Shown here: positions 8,400 to 15,266 of the stretch, in pieces
How the letters are laid out: every line of letters begins with the position of its first letter
How positions within the stretch are numbered: the first letter of the stretch is position 1
NCBI GenBank assembly: GCA_015698285.1
Contig: CP048685.1
Span: 310,001-374,000, forward strand
DNA length: 64,000 nucleotides
Direction: 5' to 3'
DNA from: Candidatus Nitronauta litoralis
Lineage (GTDB): Bacteria > Nitrospinota > Nitrospinia > Nitrospinales > Nitrospinaceae
Translations under genes and position numbers: made by a program
Notes under the pieces: model-generated
What the model saw: only the letters and a program-made list of their open reading frames with translations
What the model was told of the DNA's origin: nothing
The model's database searches: none

Positions 8400-8610
8400 G
8401 TTTGGGCAATTCTAACTCTACGCCATGCTTTGCACCGAAATATTGTTCGGCAAGGCCCAGAATATTCAAAGATTCGGCACATTCTGACGATGAGGCTTTT
8501 TGCAAAACTTGACGGACATAAGCTTCAAGTGAAACCCCCGCCTGTGCCGCCTGGGCTTGTAGTCTCTTCCTGGTGTTTTCAGGTAAATCGCGAATAGTGA
8601 TATTGGCCAA
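8377..8610 (-). CDS. FitA/VapB-type ribbon-helix-helix antitoxin (orphan)
   Basis: A 77-residue protein starting with ANITIRDLPENTRKRLQAQA, the DNA-binding ribbon-helix-helix of FitA antitoxins, followed by GVSLEAYVRQVL. The C-terminal toxin-binding segment includes LAEQYFGAKHGVELELPKR, as in intact FitA proteins. The last few residues (NSKSSS) look like a frame change at a deletion junction, because the same DNA read in another frame continues into the PIN toxin remnant at 8271-8399. It may still bind its operator and affect related systems elsewhere. The sequence AAGGAG lies just upstream of ATG 8610. Confidence 0.85.
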   Translation of the reverse strand: MANITIRDLPENTRKRLQAQAAQAGVSLEAYVRQVLQKASSSECAESLNILGLAEQYFGAKHGVELELPKRNSKSSS

Positions 8611-8708
8611 AAAAAATCTCCTTAATAAATTATTGTATTTAATAATATCATTGTTGTCGGTTTACCAAGAGCTCACCTGATCCCTATAAATAATGCAAGA
8701 AATTTGGA

Positions 8709-8738
8709 AGCCCCCCTTCGACAGGCTCAGGGTGACAT
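8709..8738. repeat. Dispersed repeat family A, copy 2
   Basis: Thirty bases identical to 192-221. It opens a cluster of unrelated short repeats in the gap 8611-9027: this copy, family B at 8757-8795, and the palindromic element at 8805-8933. I see no gene in that gap. Confidence 0.75.
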
Positions 8739-8756
8739 ATTGGGCGCTAAACTGTA

Positions 8757-8795
8757 ATTCTGAACGGAATGTAATGAAGTGAAGAATCTAGCCTT
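8757..8795. repeat. Dispersed repeat family B copy
   Basis: The stretch with ATTCTGAACGGAATG and GAAGAATCTAGCC matches the outer arms of the chimeric repeat at 35006-35060 (TGTCATTCTGAAC and GCGAAGAATCTCGCC). In both places the text CCTTTGCTT follows. It is a variant of a widespread bacterial repeat with the form GTCATTCTGA...GAAGAATCT. Confidence 0.6.
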
Positions 8796-8804
8796 TGCTT
8801 TTTG

Positions 8805-8933
8805 CTCCCCCTTCTCCGAAGGGGGCTGGGAGGCATCTTCCACCAGTCTTTCTTCAAGAGTTACTTCATGGTTTTGTGCCGGGCATAGAATCGATCAAGC
8901 CCCCTGCTTCGCGTCCCCCTTCGGAGAAGGGGG
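8805..8933. repeat. MITE-like element with inverted ends
   Basis: The left end (8805-8826, CCCCCTTCTCCGAAGGGGG core) and right end (8915-8933, the same 19 bases inverted) flank about 90 bases that also carry matching GGGGGCT / AGCCCCC arms. The whole is a 129-bp imperfect inverted repeat without coding capacity. A single end-type copy occurs at 58443-58464. Non-autonomous mobility is inferred from structure only; no target-site duplication was identified. Confidence 0.55.
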
Positions 8934-8980
8934 AATATAATGGTTCCCCTTTCATTCCAAAAAGCCCACCCCGATACAAA

Positions 8981-9012
8981 AAAAGCCCGCAAGCCGAAGC
9001 CTGCGGGCTTTT
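8981..9012 (-). terminator. Terminator of the DUF3386 gene
   Basis: An 11-bp perfect stem (8981-8991 with 9002-9012, sequence AAAAGCCCGCA) and a 10-base loop lie 16 bases after the DUF3386 stop. On the minus strand it is followed by a run of T (complement of the A tract 8978-8984). Confidence 0.85.
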
Positions 9013-9027
9013 GAATTCTAAAACCAA

Positions 9028-9705
9028 TTACATCAATTTGTGGTTCGACAGGGTCATGGAATCAACGGACACCCAGTCATTCTCAGTATGGATGATCCGG
9101 CGCATTTCCGGAAGATCGAGGTCCCCCACGCGAGTGTACTGGTCGGTATAGCTTTCGACATCTTTCAACGCTTTGGTTTCAACATTGAAATAGTACACGG
9201 TATAGCTTTTGGTGAGAAACTTGCCTTCCTGATTCTTCATGCTTTCTTCTATGTTGATAGAGAATGCCATGCGCGGAGTCTGACGGTTGATCTGTTGAAT
9301 ACGACCGTCCTTGATCCTGTAGTAGGAGCTCATGCCGTCCCCGCCCATAACCACTTTGCGGCCCAGGGGATGGGTCCCGTCATCGCCAAACACAATCTTG
9401 TGTTTTCCGTCTGATTCTTCGAAAGAACGTGGACCACGGTGCATGGCAATTGATGCGAGGTTTTCTGTTAAATACGCTTTTGCTTTTTCATCGTCGATAG
9501 AGGTTTCAATTTCCTTTGGCCCCTTGACCGTCACGGTGCCCTTAAAATCCTGACCGTTCAGGTTGACGTTGATATCGGCCGTGAACCCGCCAAAGCCGGC
9601 GGTCCATCTGGCGGTATTGCCGAAAACTTCCTCCATCGCCGCGCGAGCCTGCGGGTCGTCCTCCAACGTTGTGGCGACATCTGCCTCTTTTTCATAAGTT
9701 GCCAT
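9028..9705 (-). CDS. DUF3386 family protein
   Basis: A 225-residue soluble protein without signal peptide or membrane helix. The order of features resembles the DUF3386 proteins known mostly from cyanobacteria and plants: a start rich in AxxxxxEVFGNTARW, then GFGGFTADINVNLNG, and a long beta-rich stretch ending in the motif with LPEMRRI. The function of that family is not known. ATG 9705 has AAGGAG eight bases upstream. It follows the parvulin and cytochrome c genes on the same strand with an 80-base gap, and ends at a strong terminator, so it is the last gene of that unit or a unit of its own. Confidence 0.7.
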   Translation of the reverse strand: MATYEKEADVATTLEDDPQARAAMEEVFGNTARWTAGFGGFTADINVNLNGQDFKGTVTVKGPKEIETSIDDEKAKAYLTENLASIAMHRGPRSFEESDGKHKIVFGDDGTHPLGRKVVMGGDGMSSYYRIKDGRIQQINRQTPRMAFSINIEESMKNQEGKFLTKSYTVYYFNVETKALKDVESYTDQYTRVGDLDLPEMRRIIHTENDWVSVDSMTLSNHKLM

Positions 9706-9785
9706 GAATGTGCTCCTTCACTCGTATAAGTATTTAAGAAGAATGAAAAATTCCTCTTTTAATTAAATAATTCCGCCAGGTGCGT

Positions 9786-10847
9786 TTAAGGTTTATACAA
9801 TAACTCGACCTTGGCTTTTTTACGCATCACATTGATGTGGCTGGATACGATTTTCTTTGCCTCTTCCGTAAACAGGTGATTCTGAACCGAGCCTTTGACC
9901 TCTTCAAACTTGGCCATTTCAGACGGCTTGGTTTCGTTTAATTTGATCACATGGAAACCGTAGGGGGATTCCACCACCGGGCTCACTTCGCCGGGCTTTA
10001 ACTTTGCCACCGCGGCATCGTATTGTTTGTCCAACATTCCCTTGTAGACAAAACCGAGATCGCCGCCTTTTTCAGCACTGCCTGCATCTTCCGAATATTT
10101 TTTGGCAAGCTCAGAGAAATCACCGCCGGCCTTTAGTTCTTTCATCACTTTATCCATTCGGACTTTGGCTTCATCGCGCAATTTTTCAGCATTGGCCTTC
10201 AATTCATCTCTTTTCATTTTCATACGTTTTTCGGCTGGAACGTAGGCAATGAAAATATGCTGGGAACGGTAGGATTCCGGCCGCTTGAAGCGGGCCTTGT
10301 TCTCATCGTAAAAGTTTTTCACCTGAGTATCCGTGATTTTCACCAAACCCTGAACCTTGGATTCCAGAAATTTGCGCGCCATGAGATCCATTTCGATGGA
10401 ATGCCTTAGAATCTTTTCATCGATACCGCGGGCATCCAACGCACTCTTCCAGGCCTTCTCAGTCGAGAATTGCTTACGCAGAACATCGTAAGATTCATCT
10501 ACTTCCTTTTTATCAAAGGTGGTTCCTGCTTCCTTAGCATTCTGGAAAACCATTTCGCGGGTGATCTCACTATCGATAATTTTTGCCACCAGCAGTTTTT
10601 CCTGCTTGTCATCCAAAGGGTTTGGATTGCTTCGGATAACCCGGTTGAATTCAAAATTAACATGGTGGGACGGCACATCAACGCCGTTGACCTTGGCGAC
10701 GACTTCCGGAAGGTTGAGCCGCTTGGCCGGCCCCGAAACTGTGTACGTTCTGTCAGCAAATGCCGGAGAACCTGTAAACAACACCATTCCAGCCACAAGC
10801 CAGAAGGAAAGAATCAGGGTTATTGGGGTGTGTGCTTTAAATTTCAT
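9786..10847 (-). CDS. Periplasmic parvulin-type peptidyl-prolyl isomerase (SurA/PpiC-like)
   Basis: Folding helper for exported proteins. Residues 1-31 form a Sec signal peptide ending in PAFA. An N-terminal SurA-like helical chaperone domain (about 45-190) precedes one parvulin domain (about 190-330), with SQHIFIAYV, FSELAKKYSEDAGSAEKGGDLGF and PYGFHVIKL, which hold the typical active-site and substrate-binding residues. At 353 residues it has a single isomerase domain, unlike E. coli SurA with two. It lies 23 bases after the cytochrome c stop, so the two are probably one transcript, which fits delivery of periplasmic proteins. Confidence 0.9.
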   Translation of the reverse strand: MKFKAHTPITLILSFWLVAGMVLFTGSPAFADRTYTVSGPAKRLNLPEVVAKVNGVDVPSHHVNFEFNRVIRSNPNPLDDKQEKLLVAKIIDSEITREMVFQNAKEAGTTFDKKEVDESYDVLRKQFSTEKAWKSALDARGIDEKILRHSIEMDLMARKFLESKVQGLVKITDTQVKNFYDENKARFKRPESYRSQHIFIAYVPAEKRMKMKRDELKANAEKLRDEAKVRMDKVMKELKAGGDFSELAKKYSEDAGSAEKGGDLGFVYKGMLDKQYDAAVAKLKPGEVSPVVESPYGFHVIKLNETKPSEMAKFEEVKGSVQNHLFTEEAKKIVSSHINVMRKKAKVELLYKP

Positions 10848-10870
10848 AATTTGCTTTTCCGAGATTAGGG

Positions 10871-11281
10871 TTATAGGGATTCAAGGTAATCTATCAGGTT
10901 TCTGATTTCTTCATCGGTCAGGAAAATCTGTTTTCCAATTACCGTTGCCATGAAACTTTCGCGAGGTCCGGGCTTCCTTCCCCGGTATTCAAAAAAACGC
11001 CGGTTGATATCCTGCACATCCGCTCCGTTTTCTTCCCAAACAGCCTTGGGATCTTTCAGCCAACGGGTCAACCATTCACGGCTGTGGCGATTTTTCACTC
11101 CTTTGAGTCCGGGGCATATAGGCTTGAATACCGTTCCCGGATTTTCTATTCGATGACAGAGCTTGCATTTCTTTTCGCTGAACAATTTCTGACCGATGGC
11201 AGGGTCGGCTTGCGCCGGTGTGACCCCGATCAGAAATGAAAGCACGATCGTGTATTTTACCACTAAAGATAAGCGAGGCAT
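10871..11281 (-). CDS. Periplasmic class I cytochrome c (single heme)
   Basis: A small electron carrier. A signal peptide (MPRLSLVVKYTIVLSFLIG, cut after TPAQA) precedes one heme-binding CKLCH motif at about residue 38. Before and after it are AIGQKLFSEKK and GLKGVKNRHSREWLTRWLKDP, with the C-terminal helix FLTDEEIRNLIDYLESL. The distal ligand is probably the Met in RESFMATV. I chose ATG 11281 because it opens directly into the signal peptide; an upstream start at 11383 would add 34 residues without family likeness. It is the first gene of the group with the parvulin, and its promoter region lies opposite the gene at 11541. Confidence 0.85.
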   Translation of the reverse strand: MPRLSLVVKYTIVLSFLIGVTPAQADPAIGQKLFSEKKCKLCHRIENPGTVFKPICPGLKGVKNRHSREWLTRWLKDPKAVWEENGADVQDINRRFFEYRGRKPGPRESFMATVIGKQIFLTDEEIRNLIDYLESL

Positions 11282-11540
11282 AGCCGGGTGAATTACCGCG
11301 AATTGTGGAGGAGGATAGCCCCCTTTTACCAGGGAAGAACCCATCACTAGGTATTTTTGAGTTATCTGGAAAAAGGCTAACATCTTGAAGGGTTGGTTGC
11401 AAACAACTCCCCGGGTTCTGGATGGAAAATCAACCCCCTACCGAGGCTCTGAAATGTTCCCGGTCTGGAGAGTATTCAGGAAAACGCCCAGCGGGGATAC
11501 GTTTGACTCGCCAAAGCCCGTGTGGGACAATCCGACGCCC

Positions 11541-14183
11541 ATGCCAAAAGCCCTTATGTTTGAATCTGATAGCCTCCGATCACTCCGGTTTTTACCGGGG
11601 CTCTGCCTGTTTGCCTCGGGTGCCGCCAGCCTGACCTATGAGTTGGTCTGGATCCGCCAGTTGTCACTGGTCTTTGGCGGAACCCTATATGCCATCTCCA
11701 CAGTGTTGTGCGCTTTTATGACGGGACTCGCTTTGGGCTCCTGGCTGGTTTCCCTTTGGTTGAAACGGAGCCAACCCCGAAACCTGTTTCTGTTATATGG
11801 AACACTGGAAGCCCTGATCGGGATTTACGGCCTTGTCTTCCCCTGGTTGCTGGAAGCCACCACCCCCCTGTACCCATTATTGGTCTCAATCGCGGGCGAG
11901 GGACCCGGCCTCTACTTTCTGGAATTTTTATGGGGCACACTGTTAATGCTCCCATCAACTTTTCTGATGGGTGCCACGCTACCCGTGCTGGGAACCTGGT
12001 CAGTAGGGCAACGCACCGATTCGATTCTGTCTAATGTCTCCTGGCTATATGGGATGAATACCGCCGGAGCCGTAGCGGGTTGTCTCTTCACCCAGTTTCT
12101 CACCATAAAGTGGCTGGGGATCGCAGGAGCCAATCTGGTCGCGGTCATTTTGAACGGGCTCGTATTTTTATTGTGTCGACTGTTCAATCCTTCGAACGAA
12201 AGTTCTGACCCACCAAAAAAACCTGCCCGGCAAAGCCAGGATATTTCTGTCACCCCAAAAGCCAGTTGGTGCCTGCTCGGGTTATTTGCCTTCTCGGGGC
12301 TGGTGGCGTTATCGGCCGAAATATTGTGGACCCGTGTCCTGGTCATTCCCCTGGGATCTTCTCTTTATTCTTTTGCGTTGATTCTGGCGGCTTTTCTTTT
12401 TGGTATCGCTTTTGGAAGTCTTGTTGCGGATCGTTTATTTAAAAATCATTCCCGGATCAAAACCTTTTTAATTCTTGAAGGGAGTCTTGGCCTTCTCGGG
12501 CTCCTGATGATTCCCCTGTTTGACCAGATCACTCCCCTCACCTCCTGGCTGGATGCCCATTTCTATGACACTGGAAATACTGCATTCAAGACCCTGACCC
12601 TTCGTTCAGCAGTTGCCTTCCTGCTCATGTTTCCCCCCGCATTTGGTTTCGGTCTGATCTTTCCAATTGCAAACCAGATCCACCTGTCGTTGTTTGAAAA
12701 CGTCTCCACCACCATGGGCGGAAGTTATGCGGTGAATACCATCGGGTCGATCCTCGGCACCGTCCTCACGCCTTTCGTATTTATTCCGCTCTGGGGAATC
12801 GAACGGTCTCTTTTCATTTTATTCGGTAGCCTGCTTCTGATGACCTGCCTGATTGTGCTGTTCATTCCGGAATTTAAAAAAAGAGCGCGGACCGTTCCTG
12901 CATTCGCAATCATTGTTATTGCTCTGGGATTCTGGATTATCAAACCCGGCATTGCTACCGACCAGCTGGGCAAAAATAACCTCTCTCGAATTGATCATGG
13001 CAGTTCATCTCGCGAATTAAAGCTGGTGGACTACCTGGAAGGAGATTTTTCGACCCTGAGCGTTGTTGAGGATAAGAAGAAAAAAACCCGAACCCTGTTC
13101 GTCAACGGATTCAGCACCGCCACCGTATCCGAACAATTTGGCGGCACCTCTTATATGCAGGCTATGGGGTTTGTTCCCATGATGCTGCACCCGAAGCCAA
13201 AGGATGCATTGGTTATTTGCTTCGGGACTGGCAATACAATCGGGACGGTAGCCTCGTTTCCCGAGGTTCAGGTCGATGGTGTGGAAATCGACCGCAACGT
13301 TTTGTCAATGGCGCACTGGTTTTCCGAATGGAATGGGGATGTTCGCAACAAAAGCAATGTCAATTTTTACATACAGGACGGACGGCAGTTCGTCCAATGG
13401 AGCGAAAAAAAATATGACGTTATCACTCTCGAACCCATGCATCCAGCCCATGCAGGAGTGGCGCATTTGTATTCCAGTGAATTTTATGAACAGGCCCGGG
13501 GCCGTCTGAATCCTGGCGGAATCATGATGCAATGGTTGCCATTGCACCTGTTAAACAGTGAAGATTCCCTGGCGGTTTTAAAAACCTTTAAACAATCGTT
13601 TCCGCACACCACACTCTGGAACAGTTACCTGACACGGATCGTCTTGCTTGTTGGTTCCGATCAACCCTTAAAACTGGATCCACAAAACTTTTTGAACCGT
13701 ATGCAGAACCCTGATGTTGGGCGGGCCGGAGGAGAAATAGGAGTGAGGTCGTTTCTGGATTTCCTCGATTTTTATATCACCGATGCCGACTACCTAAATC
13801 CTATTTTGGAAGGCTCCAGCTTAATCACGGACAACCGTCCCATACTTGAGCATTCGGCAGTCAATCTCCTGCCACCTTTCGCCAGAGAAACAGATGAAAC
13901 GTTTCTCAATTTTCTATTGGGAAGAATCGGGAAGTTTCCGAATGTAATCGGATTAACCTCGAACAACAAAACTCTTTTAAGGTCTGAGTTTGAAAAACGA
14001 ACGGCCCAGCGATTATCTGTTTTTTCGCAACGGTATCAGGGACCCGGTACCCAGGCGTTTCAATCAAAAAGCTACAGTGAAGGCCTGCAAGCTGTTTCTG
14101 ATTTTATGGAGAAAAAGAGTGGGAAATGGATCGGGCTTTCAGATGCCGGGTGGAAAGAAAAGGGTGTTGGCGGAGATGGATAA
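11541..14183 (+). CDS. Polytopic membrane protein fused to a spermidine-synthase-like domain
   Basis: The N-terminal half (about 15-500) has many hydrophobic helices in two blocks, each opening with a similar pattern (GAASLTYELVWIRQLSLVFG and GLVALSAEILWTRVLVIPLG), an internal duplication typical of the fused MFS/spermidine synthase proteins. The C-terminal half is a Rossmann methyltransferase-like aminopropyltransferase domain with CFGTGNTIGTV, VDGVEIDRNVL and LYSSEFYEQARGRLNPGGI. The place of the catalytic Asp-x-x-Asp motif reads LEPMHPAH, so true spermidine synthase activity is doubtful. I chose ATG 11541 (881 residues); an in-frame ATG at 11385 would add 52 residues and run into the divergent promoter region. 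Confidence 0.8.
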   Translation: MPKALMFESDSLRSLRFLPGLCLFASGAASLTYELVWIRQLSLVFGGTLYAISTVLCAFMTGLALGSWLVSLWLKRSQPRNLFLLYGTLEALIGIYGLVFPWLLEATTPLYPLLVSIAGEGPGLYFLEFLWGTLLMLPSTFLMGATLPVLGTWSVGQRTDSILSNVSWLYGMNTAGAVAGCLFTQFLTIKWLGIAGANLVAVILNGLVFLLCRLFNPSNESSDPPKKPARQSQDISVTPKASWCLLGLFAFSGLVALSAEILWTRVLVIPLGSSLYSFALILAAFLFGIAFGSLVADRLFKNHSRIKTFLILEGSLGLLGLLMIPLFDQITPLTSWLDAHFYDTGNTAFKTLTLRSAVAFLLMFPPAFGFGLIFPIANQIHLSLFENVSTTMGGSYAVNTIGSILGTVLTPFVFIPLWGIERSLFILFGSLLLMTCLIVLFIPEFKKRARTVPAFAIIVIALGFWIIKPGIATDQLGKNNLSRIDHGSSSRELKLVDYLEGDFSTLSVVEDKKKKTRTLFVNGFSTATVSEQFGGTSYMQAMGFVPMMLHPKPKDALVICFGTGNTIGTVASFPEVQVDGVEIDRNVLSMAHWFSEWNGDVRNKSNVNFYIQDGRQFVQWSEKKYDVITLEPMHPAHAGVAHLYSSEFYEQARGRLNPGGIMMQWLPLHLLNSEDSLAVLKTFKQSFPHTTLWNSYLTRIVLLVGSDQPLKLDPQNFLNRMQNPDVGRAGGEIGVRSFLDFLDFYITDADYLNPILEGSSLITDNRPILEHSAVNLLPPFARETDETFLNFLLGRIGKFPNVIGLTSNNKTLLRSEFEKRTAQRLSVFSQRYQGPGTQAFQSKSYSEGLQAVSDFMEKKSGKWIGLSDAGWKEKGVGGDG

Positions 14184-14187
14184 CGAA

Positions 14188-14619
14188 TCAGCGGCGTTTT
14201 TTGTATTTCTTTTTTGCAGCAACCCCGCTGAACATATCGCGGATAATGTTATAAACAAACAAAAATACGAACAACAGAACCAAGCCTATCCCAAAATAAA
14301 GTACCGACCCGAAAAACGCACCTGAAGCCTTGCCCTTGTCAAAACCGAACACATTATCCACCTCGGCTTTAAAAGAATTGACATAGCCCATGACCCAATC
14401 ACTTACCCGGTTCCAGGTATCGCTGGCTGTATCAGAAGCCCCTGACAACTTATCTTTTGCTTTTTTGGAAGCATCACTCTGGTTGTCTTCACCAGAACTT
14501 GTCGCCTGAGCAATCTGCACTACAGGTTCACCATATGCAAACGGGGCATATAAAGGGGCCGACCAGATAATGCCCGTCAGGAGGCTAATCATCAAAATGG
14601 ATAAAGGTGATCGTGTCAA
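14188..14619 (-). CDS. Small exported membrane-anchored protein of unknown function
   Basis: I do not recognise it. The 143-residue product has a signal peptide or N-terminal anchor (about 1-30), a polar middle part rich in Ser, Asp and Lys (about 40-75) that looks helical, and one strong membrane helix at about 102-126 followed by a basic tail ending KKKYKKRR. The start is TTG 14619 with a GGGGGAG ribosome site two bases away; an internal ATG ten codons later is an alternative. A TATAAT-like box is present around 14661-14671. It ends four bases from the convergent gene. Confidence 0.65.
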   Translation of the reverse strand: MTRSPLSILMISLLTGIIWSAPLYAPFAYGEPVVQIAQATSSGEDNQSDASKKAKDKLSGASDTASDTWNRVSDWVMGYVNSFKAEVDNVFGFDKGKASGAFFGSVLYFGIGLVLLFVFLFVYNIIRDMFSGVAAKKKYKKRR

Positions 14620-14696
14620 TGCTCCCCCAGAATAAAAAACGATAACTCATAAAACATTCATATTATATTGTGGACCCGGACAGACCCTTATGTCCA

Positions 14697-15266
14697 CTAC
14701 ATAATGATATCTTGAATTCTAGCGAACGATTCTGTTTTTTTTATACTTTCCTGAGTCTCCTCGTTGAGACCATTGCCAAAAATATCCAGGTACTCAAGGC
14801 CGGTGAGGGTCATGGACTCGCTGAGAGCTTGTGCTCCTTCCGGCCCAATCTGGTTTTGAGCCAGGTCGAGTCGTTTTAACTCGGACAAATACAACGACTC
14901 GGACAAGGCCCGCGCCCCTTCAGCTCCCACTTTATTTTTCCAAAGGTTGAGCCGCTTGAGTCGTGAAAAGTTTGCCGAGCTGGCCAGTATCCTGGCTCCC
15001 TCGTCTCCAATTGTGTTTCGGTGCAAATGCAAATCTTCCAACTGTGTCAGAACCCGTGATTCGGCCAAAGCCCGTAAACCATCGTCGGTGATCTCATTTC
15101 TCTCAAGATTGAGTTCACGGACATTTTTCAACTCCTCCTGCTCCGCCAGAAAACGCAAGCCCTCATCACCTATATATTTAATATGCAGGTCCAGGACGGT
15201 CCCGTCCTCGCTCAAACATTGTTTCACCAGCACTTCTATCGGCTGATCGTTAAACGGTTGGTTCAT
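14697..15266 (-). CDS. Leucine-rich-repeat protein (RNase-inhibitor-like type)
   Basis: A 189-residue protein made of about five LRR units with a 28-residue period, of the form L.eLnLerNeItddGlraLaeS. The long 28-residue unit with IGDEGARxLA is the RNase-inhibitor/NLR type seen mainly in eukaryotes. No signal peptide or enzymatic domain is visible, so it should act by binding a protein partner in the cytoplasm. The start overlaps the stop of the M1 aminopeptidase (ATGA), so the two are translationally coupled and the aminopeptidase is the obvious candidate partner. Confidence 0.85.
   Translation of the reverse strand: MNQPFNDQPIEVLVKQCLSEDGTVLDLHIKYIGDEGLRFLAEQEELKNVRELNLERNEITDDGLRALAESRVLTQLEDLHLHRNTIGDEGARILASSANFSRLKRLNLWKNKVGAEGARALSESLYLSELKRLDLAQNQIGPEGAQALSESMTLTGLEYLDIFGNGLNEETQESIKKTESFARIQDIIM

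Noticed and set aside
8313-8597. 94-codon plus-strand frame
   Set aside because: Antisense to the antitoxin and toxin remnant; no likeness to any family.
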